This document shows, piece by piece, positions 59,101 through 64,000 of a DNA stretch of 64,000 bases (position 1 is its first letter; every line of letters starts with the position of its first letter). Location of the stretch: contig NC_081414.1 of assembly GCF_030272615.1 (NCBI RefSeq), positions 239,789,233 to 239,853,232 on the forward strand. Reading direction: 5' to 3'. The notes beneath the pieces are model-generated. The model worked only from the letters and a program-made list of their open reading frames with translations, had not been told where the DNA came from and made no database searches. The stretch is from Cryptomeria japonica (Eukaryota; Streptophyta; Pinopsida; Cupressales; Cupressaceae). Both the position numbers and the translations under genes were made by a program.

Positions 59101-60060
59101 GTGAAACCGAGTAGAACATAAAGAAGAATCCTTATCCTTCAACTGAACCGGTGTTACCAGAAGGGATACAGGCTAAAGTCAGCTATCCATTCCAAATAGA
59201 AAGGGTGGAAGTACAAGGTTACCCAGAAGATTCATAACTGAACCACTTCAAAGTTGAAGACCATAAAACATGCCGAAGGAATTGTAGAAAATGAAAGACA
59301 TCTCAGGATAAACATGATTTGTAGACCATGAACATGGTAAATAAATAAAAAAATGGAAAACACTTCAACCTTACAGCAATTGCAGTTGACCGTTATGGCA
59401 AGATTAGCTCTCCTTCAAAGAAAAACTGTGTTAAATCAAATTTCCATTCTCAATTTAGATTGCCTGATATCTTCTAAAGTCTCTACCCTTTCCAAGCCTA
59501 AAAATTTAAGCAAATCACTTTGATATGCACTGTCAACTCCTAAAATTATGCAACAGAAACTTAACTCCTCCATTTGTATATCTTATACAGATGTCAAGAT
59601 TTTGTAAGGTCCACCAGAGAACACAAAATACATACTTATCAAATCACGGTGAATGCAGAAACATCTCTCAGAGATTACCCCAACAATTGAACAGTTAAAC
59701 TGTGTGTTTGTTACAGCCCAATTATTAAATTAAAGATAAGAGTAATTCGTTGTGGTGCTTAGTAAAAGTGTAGCTAAACCTTCACGATATACGCATGAAA
59801 TTAGGGCCCGTAGAGTTTTGCCTCCAAACCCCCATGGCATACAATACGGTTATACATTGATTAAAGCATTCATAATAGGTATCAATCATTACTGCATCGG
59901 TTGATTTTCATATTGATCTAGTTGAGTGACTAATGTCATTTGTCTGTATCTGCAAATAATAAAATGTTAACAGAATAAAAAATAAATAAATACCTATTCC
60001 CAAGTCTGGATGGCAGATGGCGATTTTGAGCTTGCGATTGCCTTGTACGGAGTCCGCCAT
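13830..60060 (-). CDS. ALG2: ALG2 alpha-1,3/1,6-mannosyltransferase, 8 exons
   Basis: Coding exons: 60060-59994, 58942-58826, 42162-41972, 41828-41723, 41573-41426, 27305-27154, 14548-14382, 14120-13830 (1,239 nt, 412 aa plus stop). The family adds the second and third mannose from GDP-mannose to Man1GlcNAc2-PP-dolichol on the cytosolic side of the ER. Seen here: the N-terminal GIGGAER loop (about residues 21-27), a hydrophobic stretch near residues 82-102, an INRFERKKN block after residue 214, and the GT4 EX7E motif EHFGIVPLE at residues 318-326. Splice phases agree at all seven junctions, and there are no internal stops. Length matches the plant family (about 400 aa). Seven introns are GT-AG except intron 2 (GC-AG). 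The gene looks functional despite 97% intron content. The identification rests on recalled family similarity and exon joining by eye; I am very sure of the family. Confidence 0.95.
14382..14548 (-). CDS. ALG2: ALG2 exon 7
   Basis: Starts after AAGTGCAG and ends CCTAAG before GTGAAA. Encodes GGFDKRLKENTEYLKELEDL and the IPSCSTEQRDALLSECRCVL segment (residues 261-316). Intron 6, just upstream of it, is about 12.6 kb and carries a whole Copia element. Confidence 0.94.
14549..16440. other. ALG2 intron 6, right part, no feature
   Basis: AT-rich intron sequence between exon 7 and the tandem duplication carrying Copia. Nothing recognisable. Confidence 0.65.
16441..16542. repeat. left half of tandem-duplicate unit A, split by Copia
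   Basis: The sequence CTAAAGAACAGAGCC... up to the target site matches 21820-21920 closely. The right half continues at 21754. Unit B (about 21818-21985) is the same sequence without the insertion. Confidence 0.85.
16543..16733 (+). repeat. Copia 5' LTR
   Basis: 191 bp, beginning TATTAGAATAATATTC and ending GTGTTGTAATA. Its ends form TATTA...TAATA rather than the usual TG...CA. It is followed directly by the primer site. Confidence 0.93.
16734..16748 (+). other. Copia primer-binding site
   Basis: TGGTATCAGAGCAGG is complementary to the 3' end of initiator tRNA-Met, the usual plant Copia primer. It abuts the 5' LTR. Confidence 0.92.
17621..21563 (+). pseudogene. decayed Copia gag-pol polyprotein
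   Basis: Starts MASLTNLMLEGS. In order: gag; CCHC zinc knuckle C-X2-C-X4-H-X4-C near 18349-18390; protease DSGAS near 18538; GAG-pre-integrase; integrase core (18992-19600) with the second Asp (FDNGGEF) and the Glu block (HQNGVVERRN) present but the first catalytic Asp changed to Asn (HTNVCGP, codon 19130-19132); RT start (TWFLSDLPPGKKP, KARLVA, APRAWY); RNase H end (WADLVDDRKST). Stops: TAG at 17657, 17780, 18180, 18327, 18578, 18974, 20483, 20727, 20796, 21327; TGA at 20366, 21225; TAA at 21171. A one-base frameshift lies near 17975. The RT catalytic YVDD region is deleted near 20650. Confidence 0.93.
21558..21748 (+). repeat. Copia 3' LTR
   Basis: Same length and same TATTA/TAATA ends as the 5' LTR, preceded by the polypurine tract. 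Most differences from the 5' LTR cluster in its second half. Confidence 0.93.
21754..21985. repeat. rest of unit A and intact unit B
   Basis: 21754-21817 completes unit A (TGCATGGGCAAGAAGAG...AAATGAGAAAA). 21818-21985 is unit B, with GTCACTAAATGCAAGGGCAA spanning the position of the insertion site. Both halves match at high identity, so a tandem duplication of roughly 165 bp predates or frames the Copia insertion. Confidence 0.85.
23592..23850. repeat. tandem duplication, period about 126 bp
   Basis: Two units share TTATTATTTTTAATT, AATTTTTGATGGTTAA-type sequence, CAGCAATCTACAGTGAAAGG and TTGGATAAGGAA. ALG2 intron 6. Confidence 0.78.
24489..24765 (+). mobile_element. tRNA-related SINE with 18-bp target duplication
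   Basis: A GC-richer 277-bp segment in very AT-rich DNA. It has a pol III B box GGTTCAAACCC at 24545-24555 and a loose A box TAGTGTCACGG at 24502-24512, and ends in an A run. It is flanked by identical 18-bp repeats AATATTAATAAAATAAAT at 24471-24488 and 24766-24783. Long direct repeats plus an A-rich tail indicate target-primed reverse transcription. Two ORFs across it are shadows. It lies in ALG2 intron 6. Confidence 0.87.
27154..27305 (-). CDS. ALG2: ALG2 exon 6
   Basis: Starts after TTTTCCAG and ends ATTGCAG before GTTTGC. Encodes FLSINRFERKKNIELAILAF and, after a short variable linker, VSLVIAG (residues 210-260). This is the start of the C-terminal GT-B domain. Confidence 0.94.
28265..28289. 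repeat. (AT)n microsatellite
   Basis: About 12 uninterrupted AT dinucleotides. Confidence 0.95.
28424..28822 (+). pseudogene. LINE RNase H domain remnant
   Basis: Starts LKLNFDGASRGNPSPS (catalytic Asp context). After a frameshift it continues NNEVEIQALLHGLKLCETRQ, LKIEGDSSVVINVV and ends NHIFRESNSEADSLPSIVVD. This is the RVT_3-type RNase H that terminates plant L1 ORF2. No RT lies upstream, so it is a strongly 5'-truncated copy. ALG2 intron 5. Confidence 0.85.
28823..29586. other. intron 5 DNA between LINE remnant and TRIM copy 1
   Basis: A possible polypurine tract plus LTR start (CCCAAGGGGAGGGTGTTGGC) lies near 29490-29510, but no matching LTR was found. Otherwise unassigned. Confidence 0.45.
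29640..29711 (+). other. tRNA-like sequence in 5' LTR of copy 1
   Basis: 72 nt from GGGCCAG to CTGGTCC plus discriminator A. The acceptor stem pairs 7/7 (one G-U), the D stem GCTC/GAGC is perfect, and the T stem CTAGG/CCTAG is perfect with loop TTCGAGT. The A box TAGCTCAGTGG and B box GGTTCGAGTCC match consensus. The anticodon arm has about 4 pairs and an 8-nt loop, so no normal anticodon can be read. A decoding tRNA is unlikely; a pol III promoter or structured RNA role is inference. Confidence 0.85.
29839..29910 (+). other. tRNA-like sequence in 3' LTR of copy 1
   Basis: Same 72-nt cloverleaf-like unit as in the 5' LTR, with A-box TGGCTCAGTGG and an unchanged B box. It carries CAGCAGCG where the 5' LTR has CAGTAGCG in the anticodon-arm region. 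Confidence 0.85.
30031..30561. mobile_element. solo-LTR-like insertion with inverted ends
   Basis: 531 bp, beginning TGTAATGTCCCC and ending GGGGACATTACA, so the ends are perfect 12-bp inverted repeats as well as TG...CA. Flanks CAGCA (30026-30030) and AAGCA (30562-30566) match at 4/5. No ORF. Inside are imperfect repeats around CACCCTTTGAAAGAG. Most likely a solo LTR; a small TIR element is the alternative. Confidence 0.6.
30562..32109 (+). repeat. LARD 5' LTR
   Basis: About 1.5 kb of AG-rich sequence, starting around CTTGAGTTTGATTCTTTTG and ending TTGTCTGCATTA. Pairs with 33618-35247. Confidence 0.72.
32325..32705 (+). CDS. LARD internal ORF a, unknown
   Basis: A 126-codon frame, highly charged (Lys/Glu-rich), with a likely coiled coil around EELEKIQMSLGVFLKKIEVE. 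It lies about 215 bp after the primer site, where gag would be expected. No recognisable domain. It may be a gag relic or an effect of purine-rich composition. Confidence 0.3.
   Translation: MSLLKGEPVTRGMSEYLRELTKSKKMNSKRRMSWVMRKPIIIPFLEQYWEEVENRKLCEELEKIQMSLGVFLKKIEVEERRLEERYGKKKILLKEDSCSPWMEEKWKKKDVRAAQTSAYGASKEKQ
32758..33264 (+). CDS. LARD internal ORF b, unknown acidic protein
   Basis: 168 codons, strongly acidic (EEQEAQKVVDLEVP, EEVVCAKEVAEEIDEAKVEA), in a different frame from ORF a. No zinc knuckle, protease or other known motif. Its open length in a decayed element is notable but may reflect AG-rich composition. Function unknown. Confidence 0.33.
   Translation: MNAMSLKRVKVFYRLAEVEEQEAQKVVDLEVPRFDIGVDEGNNNHLLKDEMRRIGRFFEGEVSDELENVVKICLFIDMMVENEEVVCAKEVAEEIDEAKVEAIVGPLEDTQVLKEIMQQSAREEMETIDFHNIGDGNLCADIAVVDWYIGVAREKGLYDVCVETNPWR
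33618..35247 (+). repeat. LARD 3' LTR
   Basis: Matches the 5' LTR from about CTTGAGCTTGATTCTTTTG to TTGTTTGCATCA. Indels and substitutions are frequent, implying an old insertion. Confidence 0.72.
37081..37480. repeat. 200-bp tandem duplication
   Basis: Units 37081-37280 and 37281-37480, both starting ACATGCCAATACTTGTGAAC and ending CACACAAGAATT, with only about six differences. A recent, exact-length duplication in ALG2 intron 5. Confidence 0.93.
39640..39652 (+). other. LTR end and primer-site remnant
   Basis: TTGGTACCAGAGC follows CCTTGCATCAA, resembling an LTR terminus plus an initiator-Met primer site. The LTR start and a partner LTR were not found. Confidence 0.4.
41426..41573 (-). 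CDS. ALG2: ALG2 exon 5
   Basis: Starts after ACTATGCAG and ends GCTTACCT before GTAAAT. Encodes MADLILVNSKFTASVFAKTF and the LYPAVNVDQF block (residues 161-209). The intron to exon 4 is 149 bp, while the intron to exon 6 is about 14.1 kb. Confidence 0.94.
41723..41828 (-). CDS. ALG2: ALG2 exon 4
   Basis: Starts after ATTGCAG and ends ACTG before GTTTGC. Encodes VIFYCHFPDLLLAQHT and RLYRMPIDMLEE, a strongly conserved ALG2 segment (residues 126-160). The intron between this exon and exon 3 is only 143 bp. Confidence 0.94.
41972..42162 (-). CDS. ALG2: ALG2 exon 3
   Basis: Acceptor ATGTGCAG and donor AAAG|GTAGGC. Encodes residues 62-125, including VTVYGSFLPRHIFYR and a hydrophobic stretch (IFVAICMVLLW) that probably associates with the ER membrane, then DIVLTDQVS. 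Confidence 0.94.
42163..43278. other. ALG2 intron 2 near exon 3
   Basis: Non-coding. TGTCATGCCCTGCCAAAGTG at 43247 looks like an LTR start, but no partner was confirmed. Confidence 0.5.
43279..43622. repeat. direct repeat left of hAT
   Basis: TTATTTAAGAATCAGATTGC ... GAATTCATTGAG ... ATCAGATCATCC, matched by 46105-46474. With the hAT removed the two copies are tandem, with a period of about 344 bp. Confidence 0.85.
43627..46100 (+). mobile_element. decayed hAT DNA transposon
   Basis: Ends GTTACCC...GGGTAAC are inverted. Subterminal GGGGACATCCCCAA-type blocks occur at both ends. Flanking 8-mers ATCCCTAT (43619-43626) and CTCCTTAT (46101-46108) match at 6/8, in line with the 8-bp duplication of hAT elements. 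It contains a hAT transposase relic. It sits at the junction of two direct repeats of host sequence in ALG2 intron 2. Confidence 0.68.
44206..45650 (+). pseudogene. hAT transposase relic (BED finger, DUF659)
   Basis: Starts MSNGESDSSSRNEVQ. A BED-finger-like stretch VWNYHVCLTDFIGSYIRVMS...HGVKVC lies at 44430-44540. Then comes the lead-in KRKMSCGD...ARQAT and the DUF659 core (44783-45055): LLDKEHSKVNVLMEDVRQTW and STLMDGWTDVRHQPLINII. Later fragments near 45350 (TRYAPSF) are scattered across frames. The C-terminal dimerisation domain is not seen. Multiple stops. Confidence 0.83.
46105..46474. repeat. direct repeat right of hAT
   Basis: TTATTTAACAATCAG ... AAATTCATTGAGTAATAAAT ... ATCAGATCATCC. 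Same order of blocks as 43279-43622, with small indels. Confidence 0.85.
46475..47904. other. ALG2 intron 2, unassigned repeat-like DNA
   Basis: A TGACATGCCCCCTGCC block at 47227 resembles the LTR-like start at 43247, and sequence near 47640-47900 loosely resembles the direct repeats flanking the hAT. No coding motif. Confidence 0.5.
47905..48174 (+). repeat. Copia-type 5' LTR fragment with internal duplication
   Basis: Starts TATTAGAGTAATATTT, like the Copia LTR at 16543, and is followed at 48175 by GGTATCAGAGCAGAGG (primer-site type). A block of about 100 bp (AACTTTCTTTCATGTCTTTT ... GTAAATAATCGA) occurs twice in tandem. No gag-pol or 3' LTR follows, so only the 5' end survives. Confidence 0.7.
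48175..48910 (+). other. Copia primer site and leader remnant
   Basis: GGTATCAGAGCAGAGG, then a T-rich untranslated-leader-like stretch similar in style to 16750-17620. Short ORFs here look incidental. Confidence 0.5.
48911..51430. other. ALG2 intron 2, no gene seen
   Basis: Only the 146-bp duplication stands out. Confidence 0.6.
49152..49443. repeat. 146-bp tandem duplication
   Basis: Units begin AGGTTCCCTCAAATT at 49152 and 49298. They share CCTGCCGCTT and GGGGCAAGTTGTCTTGG-type blocks, with moderate divergence. Confidence 0.88.
51446..53190 (+). mobile_element. ORF1-only LINE-derived insertion
   Basis: Flanked by identical 15-bp direct repeats AACAATCACACCCCT at 51431-51445 and 53191-53205. 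It starts with ATG within 7 nt of the boundary and ends ...CTTTACCTATCC plus an A8 tail. The contents are a frameshifted LINE ORF1, then a short 3' region with a CCCCTTTCAAGGGGC palindrome near 53100. No endonuclease or RT is present. Insertion by target-primed reverse transcription is well supported by the target duplication and tail. Confidence 0.88.
51452..52790 (+). pseudogene. LINE ORF1 (gag-like) pseudogene
   Basis: Starts MALQSSSCCSNQTLATSSSA. Three frames are needed to follow it, with frameshifts near 51.66, 51.85 and 52.18 kb. Near the C-terminus LDYEGLPFCYRRCYD...HVAVDCP matches the conserved LDYEG-x-P-F-CxxC-x4-H-x4-C zinc-knuckle block of plant L1 ORF1. A Ser/Pro/Lys-rich tail follows. 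Confidence 0.8.
53206..55584. other. ALG2 intron 2, no gene seen
   Basis: AT-rich intron DNA. ORFs near 53820-54227 overlap on both strands and lack motifs. Confidence 0.6.
55600..55671 (-). other. tRNA-like sequence in 3' LTR of copy 2
   Basis: Same 72-nt unit. The A box is intact (TAGCTCAGTGG). The B box is GGTCCGAGTCC, one transition from consensus. Confidence 0.82.
55799..55870 (-). other. tRNA-like sequence in 5' LTR of copy 2
   Basis: Same unit with decayed promoter boxes: the D arm reads TAAATCAGTGG and the B box GGTTTGAGTCC. Acceptor and T-stem strands are retained. Confidence 0.8.
55917..56125. repeat. degenerate GCCGAGTCCT repeats
   Basis: Many short variants of GCC(G/A)AGTC(C/T)T, including the palindromic GGACTCTCCGAGTCC, directly beside TRIM copy 2. 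Similar GAGTC/GACTC words occur just left of that insertion, so it landed inside this repeat. Confidence 0.65.
56829..57332 (+). pseudogene. LINE RNase H domain remnant
   Basis: A 167-codon open frame. From about residue 47: KLNFDGTTIGYLDQTGGAVL, then NKSNNEAEALAILEDLEM, KLEVEGDSLLVSQN and HYYRGRNEIANTSIE, the ordered motifs of LINE RNase H. Upstream codons (FSKEAFGN) could be LINE linker. No RT is visible upstream. The sequence downstream to about 58.6 kb holds tandem repeats and may be its 3' UTR. ALG2 intron 2. Confidence 0.8.
58009..58545. repeat. nested tandem repeats (43 bp and 247 bp)
   Basis: CAACAGGTAGAAGAAATTGA starts at 58009, again at 58052 (period 43) and as a variant at 58299 (period 247). 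The long units share CTCTAGTGCTTTAACCCTTC and ACTCTTTCCTCAAA. Possibly the 3' UTR of the LINE remnant at 56.8-57.3 kb. Confidence 0.82.
58826..58942 (-). CDS. ALG2: ALG2 exon 2
   Basis: Acceptor TCATCAG, then GAGGAGCAGAG. It encodes GAERLIVDAAVELASHG and the HHDHGRCFEET block (residues 23-61). The 3' junction keeps frame only if the intron begins GCAAGT at 58825. Using the nearby GT at 58821-58820 would shift the frame of exon 3. Confidence 0.93.
58943..59993 (-). other. ALG2 intron 1
   Basis: 1,051-bp GT-AG intron (GTATTT...TCATCAG), free of recognisable mobile elements. Confidence 0.85.
59994..60060 (-). CDS. ALG2: ALG2 exon 1
   Basis: Encodes residues 1-22 plus one base, starting at the ATG at 60060-60058 (MADSVQGNRKLKIAICHPDL...). 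It ends GGAATAG before the donor GTATTT. The HPDLGIG motif is the conserved N-terminal beta-strand and glycine loop of ALG2. No upstream in-frame domain is missing, so this start is preferred. Confidence 0.93.
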
Positions 60061-60689
60061 GGTTTATACCAAAGAACTTGTTAAAATGGCACGTCGAAAG
60101 TTTCCTGATCGATTCAAATAAATAAAGCATGCATCTCTGCGCGTCCAGGATCTGAGAGACTTATTTGTGTTGAGGAAATCCAAGGAAATGTCCAATTCGG
60201 AGCCAGGTATTCAAGGGACAACTCTATTTTCACATCATTTGTATTTGATGGCAAATGGGTTTGCTATTCGCTTACACTCAGTCAACCAATTAATAATGAT
60301 ATTAACAAGTTAAAAATACATTTCTTAAAGTTAGTCTAGGCTTAAATAATCATAAATTAACATAGATTTAAATTAGCAATTGCATCCTGGTGTGAAATGG
60401 GTATAGGGAAGAAGGGTAAAATGTCAATTAGCAAAAAAAAATTGGTCTACTTTTGCATACATTTATGTACTACAATTAATAGGCCATTTAACAATTGACG
60501 TAGGATATCAATGAATAAGTGATTGTTTCAAATCAATTATATATCCACTTAAAGACATCTAAACACAACTACAACAAAATTTATGAATATAAAAGATAAT
60601 TAGTCTCCATTATCAATAGGTTCATGTTGTGTTTACAATAGGGAGTGAATAAGAGATGTAGAGAGATCTATAGAGAAAAAGATAGAGAC
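60061..60689 (-). other. presumed ALG2 5' UTR and promoter
   Basis: Immediate upstream sequence on the minus strand. It is AT-rich, and I cannot place a TATA box or transcription start with confidence. The tandem array begins about 630 bp upstream of the ATG. Confidence 0.45.
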
Positions 60690-62095
60690 AACTATATTAA
60701 TTATCAAATTCTTTACTTATTATAAAAATTTATATAGATAGTAAATTTTCTATAAATATAAAAATTAAATGATAACATATTAATTAAGACTAATTAAAAA
60801 CATTTAAATAAAATTAATTATCATTTTTTAACTTATTACACAAATTGATATAGATAATAAAGTTTCTACAAAGATAAAAATTAAATGACAACTATATTAA
60901 TTAAGATTAACTAAAAAATATTTAAATAAAATTAATTATCAAATTCTTTACTTATTATAAAAATTGATATAGATAGCAATTTTTTTATAAATATTAAAAT
61001 TAATGACAACTATATTAGTTAAGACTAAGTAAAAAATATTTAAATAAAATTAATTATCAAATTCTCTACTTATTACAAAAATTGATATAGATAGTAATTT
61101 TTTATAAATATTAAAATTAAATGACAACTATATTATTTAATACTAATTAAAAAATATTTAAATAAAATTAATTCTCAAATTCTTTACTTATTACAAAATT
61201 GATATAGATAATAAATTTTCTATAAATATAAAAATTAAATGATAATTATATTAATTAAGACTAATTAAAAAACATTTAAATAAAATTGATTATCAAATTC
61301 TTTACTAATAAAAAATTGATATAGATAGTATTTTTTTAATAAAAATAAAAAATTAAATGATAACTATATTAATTAAAAAATATTTTTAAAATTATTTATC
61401 AAATTCTTTACATATTAGAGAAATTGATATAAATAGAAAATTCTCTATAAATATAAAAATAAATGACAACTATATTAATTAAGACTATTTTCAAAATGTA
61501 CAACTTGAGTTGGCCTAGTGATGAAGAACTTGTGCTCTTGAAATAGAGGTCACAACTTCAAATCCCACAATTATTGAAAAAAAATATTAATTTCAAAATA
61601 TTTAAATAAAATAAACTATCAGATTCTTTACTTATTACAAAAATTGATGAATAAGTTGAGGAAATACAACTTCAGAGATCCCAAGAACACCTGCCTGCAA
61701 ATACCTGTCACAAGAGAAGAATGGAGGCACATAAAGCAAAAAAACATAAATGCTCTGAAGAAGAAGATTATCATTTAGAAAAGGAATCAATTAAATTAAC
61801 AAGCACAATATAATCCTTATAAAAGGATAATAGTAACCCTAAAGAAACCCTAAAGGGATAATGTGTATTTAATAATTAGAATACCTACAATATTTATTAA
61901 ATGCCTAAGTTTAGCTTAAGCGTAGAGTTTAATAGACTAATAATTAAATAAATAATTATTAGCTAATACAAGATAACTCTAACAATTGATATAGATAGTA
62001 AAATTTCTATAAAGATAAAAATTAAATGACAACTATATTAATTAAGATTAATTAAAAAATATTTAAATAAAATTAATTATCAAATTCTTTGTTTA
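60690..62095. repeat. AT-rich tandem array, period about 118 bp
   Basis: Roughly nine units of the type TTGATATAGATAGTAA ... TAAATATAAAAATTAAATGA ... TTAAATAAAATTAATTATCA, interrupted by the SINE-like insertion at 61498 and by unrelated DNA at about 61645-61985. It lies between the ALG2 start and the LINE. Confidence 0.87.
61498..61590 (+). mobile_element. short tRNA-derived SINE-like insertion
   Basis: About 93 bp interrupting an AT-rich tandem array. A-box-like TGGCCTAGTGATG, a B-box-like ACTTCAAATCC and an A-rich tail (GAAAAAAAATATTAA). Flanked by TTTCAAAAT at 61489-61497 and 61591-61599. The short length and 9-bp repeat in AT-rich DNA make this less certain than the 24.5-kb SINE. Confidence 0.55.
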
Positions 62096-62203
62096 TTTTA
62101 TATAATAACCAAGAATGCGAAGTGAATATGTGAATCTTTCAATATCCACTCCCTAAATAGAATGGCAAATTGTGCCTCTTCCTAAGCTGAAACTGAACAG
62201 TAA

Positions 62204-62313
62204 TTGCCCCCAATGGGTTTTTGAAAATGGGGGTTGGGTTGATAAATGTGAGTAATCATTGCCCCCAGTGGGTTTTTGAAAATGGGGGTTGGGTTGATAA
62301 ATGTGCTCCTCCT
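62204..62313 (+). repeat. 55-bp tandem duplication upstream of LINE ORF1
   Basis: Two units, 62204-62258 and 62259-62313, each with TTGCCCCC(A)TGGG and GGGGGTTGGGTTGATAAATG. It lies about 220 bp before ORF1 in the presumed LINE 5' UTR, where promoter monomers are expected. Confidence 0.8.
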
Positions 62314-62531
62314 TACCAGAAGATTTATCATAATTCCACAACATCTGTTAAGCGATTCGTTAATGGTCAAAATGGCAATAAAACCAGGGAGTTCGGAACC
62401 CCTCGTTTCCCCCGGTTTCAGGTGCCAACTGTGTTCCCCTGGGAAAGATTAGGGTTTTCTCATCCAACAAATCAAACCACGAAACATCCACGCAACCTAA
62501 AGACAAATGCTCCATTGAAATATCTTCGTCG

Positions 62532-63833
62532 ATGCTCAATCCGATGTGGAACCTGTATTACAGGTTAGGGCTCTTGGCCAAATGGAATGGAAAGGACCTC
62601 CCTGCTCGAGAGGCAATAGACTGGTGGTATTCGTGGTTCCCATGGGAGGTAAGTATCTCTCATCTTGATAATGACGTTTTGTTCATTTTGTGCAAGAATT
62701 CAAACATTAAAAAAGAAATTCTTTTGGGCAAAGTTAGGTTATTTCAAAGACATTGTTTTTCTTATATGGAATGATATCTGAATTTCGACCCATTTTCTTG
62801 TAAACCTAGGAGAATGCAGAGATGGGTTGATTTGGGGCCTCTCCCTATCGAATATTACCTCCCCCAAATTTTAGAAGTTATTATCAAGAATTTGGGAACC
62901 TACATCGGATGCGAAGGTCTCGACAGAGAAGACCAATATAAACATATAAAACTGCTTAAAGAAATAAAACCTGATGTTAAATCCTTTGACCCAATAGAAA
63001 TTCTATTAGGCCAAGGATCTTGGACTATTAATTCAATCTTTTATGATGGATTTGTCGATATAACAAACATTTTAATAAAGAATTATGAGATAGAGGAGGA
63101 CAATTGTATTAATGTGGAATCTCATACCACAAGACCTGAGATTACTATGAAATTTAATGAAGGTATGGGTGGCTTCTATCTTGAAACTCTCGATGGTACC
63201 TAACCAAAACCCCTGGCCTCTTCCCCCCATGATCATTCAGATATGAATCTATCACCCCATAACAACAACAAGGCATCCCTAGAAAACCTTCTAAAATAAA
63301 TTGATGCCCTAAAATCTGACATGATTCATGAACTAGATAAACTCAATTATGTAGATATCAATCCTTGGTCCCTAGCCAACCCAGGGCCGGATAATATTGA
63401 GTGTCATACCCAGGTTGAGGAAATAAACTATGATATTCCTTTGGAATTAGAGTCTGCATTAAATTTAGTTGGAATTAACAATGAGGAAATCTTAAGTCCA
63501 GAGAAGGAAGAGGAGAAACAATTCCTTATTAAAAAAAAAATGGATTTTATGGAGGAGAATGGGGAAGTGGAGGTAGATACTCCTGGTATGGCCCCTCAGG
63601 TTGATGGGGTTGGAAGGCCTAGGATTGCAGATAACCCCAACCCGGATCCTGTCCTAGGGATGAATCAAAACTGCCATAGTATTGATCACCCTGACTGTGC
63701 AGCTGAAGGAAAAAAGAGAAGCAGAAAGTCTCTAGTAGAACTTAGAACATTGGATGGTCTGGTCAGAGACCAAGGTAAGCTTACTTATTTCTTTGATGCA
63801 GGGAAGGGGAAGGTCCTTCCCAAAGAGTCATGA
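62532..63833 (+). pseudogene. LINE ORF1 (DUF4283-like), near intact
   Basis: One frame of 434 codons interrupted by TGA 62772, TAA 63201 and TAA 63297. Each is explained by a single C-to-T or G-to-A transition (Trp or Gln codons). Motifs: LDNDVLFILCKN, NFDPFSCKPRRMQRWVDLGP and LPIEYYLPQILEVI of the ORF1 RNA-binding domain. The C-terminus has KKRSRKSLVELRTLDGLVRD just before ORF2. No zinc knuckle was found. The start ATG is the first in frame, although the frame is open back to about 62391. The decay is light compared with other LINEs in the window. Confidence 0.85.
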
Positions 63834-64000
63834 AGTTAATTACATGCAATGTTAGGGGACTAAAGGCCCCTAACAAACAACGCTTAATCAAGCACTTCAT
63901 ATTTTCCTTGAAATTTGAACTACTGATGTTGCAAGAGACAAAGTTTACACTAGATGACTCTATTAACTTTGGTAAGAAAATAGGTTTGTGGAGAACTGAT
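63830..64000 (+). CDS. LINE ORF2, endonuclease N-terminus (partial)
   Basis: 57 codons open to the window edge: MKLITCNVRGLKAPNKQRLI and LMLQETKF, the first two motifs (Asn and Glu) of the APE-type endonuclease of L1 ORF2. The ATG overlaps the ORF1 stop as ATGA (63830-63833), suggesting stop-and-restart translation. The rest lies beyond the window. Confidence 0.9.
   Translation, partial: MKLITCNVRGLKAPNKQRLIKHFIFSLKFELLMLQETKFTLDDSINFGKKIGLWRTD

Noticed and set aside
62153-62370. Minus-strand ORFs with repeated HFQKP motifs
   Set aside because: The repetition is the translated 55-bp DNA duplication in the LINE leader, not a protein repeat.

Overview
This is nuclear DNA from a seed plant. 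Very long, repeat-packed introns around one conserved housekeeping gene, together with abundant decayed Copia, LINE, hAT and SINE remnants, suggest a gymnosperm; that placement is inference. I see no bacterial, organellar or viral genes.

The only intact cellular gene is ALG2, on the minus strand, in eight exons from 60060 (start codon) to 13830 (stop). It encodes the dolichol-linked mannosyltransferase of N-glycan assembly (412 aa). The joined exons keep frame throughout. The 1,239 nt of coding sequence are spread over 46.2 kb. Three introns (about 16.7, 14.1 and 12.6 kb) hold most of the window's mobile elements. One intron uses a GC-AG splice pair.

Layout from left to right: 1-1.7 kb is AT-rich and featureless. 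From 1.7 to 5.9 kb there is an unidentified RG-rich decayed ORF and a 5'-truncated L1-type LINE, both minus strand. From 6 to 13.8 kb the sequence is non-coding with degenerate tandem repeats. ALG2 exons 8 and 7 lie at 13.8-14.5 kb. Intron 6 carries a complete but dead Copia element (16.5-21.7 kb) and a SINE with an 18-bp target duplication (24.5 kb). Exon 6 is at 27.2 kb. Intron 5 holds a LINE RNase H remnant, a 334-bp miniature LTR element (29.6 kb), a solo-LTR-like insertion (30.0 kb) and a large non-autonomous LTR element (30.6-35.2 kb). Exons 5, 4 and 3 are at 41.4-42.2 kb. Intron 2 holds a hAT relic (43.6-46.1 kb), a 5' Copia fragment (47.9 kb), an ORF1-only LINE-derived insertion (51.4-53.2 kb), a second 334-bp miniature LTR element (55.6 kb) and another LINE RNase H remnant (56.9 kb). 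Exons 2 and 1 are at 58.9 and 60.0 kb. Upstream of ALG2 lie an AT-rich tandem array and the 5' half of a fairly young LINE on the plus strand, running off the window end.

The most notable item is the pair of 334-bp elements at 29587-29920 (+) and 55590-55923 (-). Each is built as 135-bp LTR, 64-bp internal region, 135-bp LTR, with an initiator-Met-type primer site, a polypurine tract and 5-bp target duplications. Every LTR embeds a 72-nt tRNA-like sequence. In most copies its pol III A and B boxes are intact, while its anticodon arm is abnormal. This parallels Cassandra TRIMs, which carry 5S rRNA in their LTRs, but here the passenger is a tRNA.
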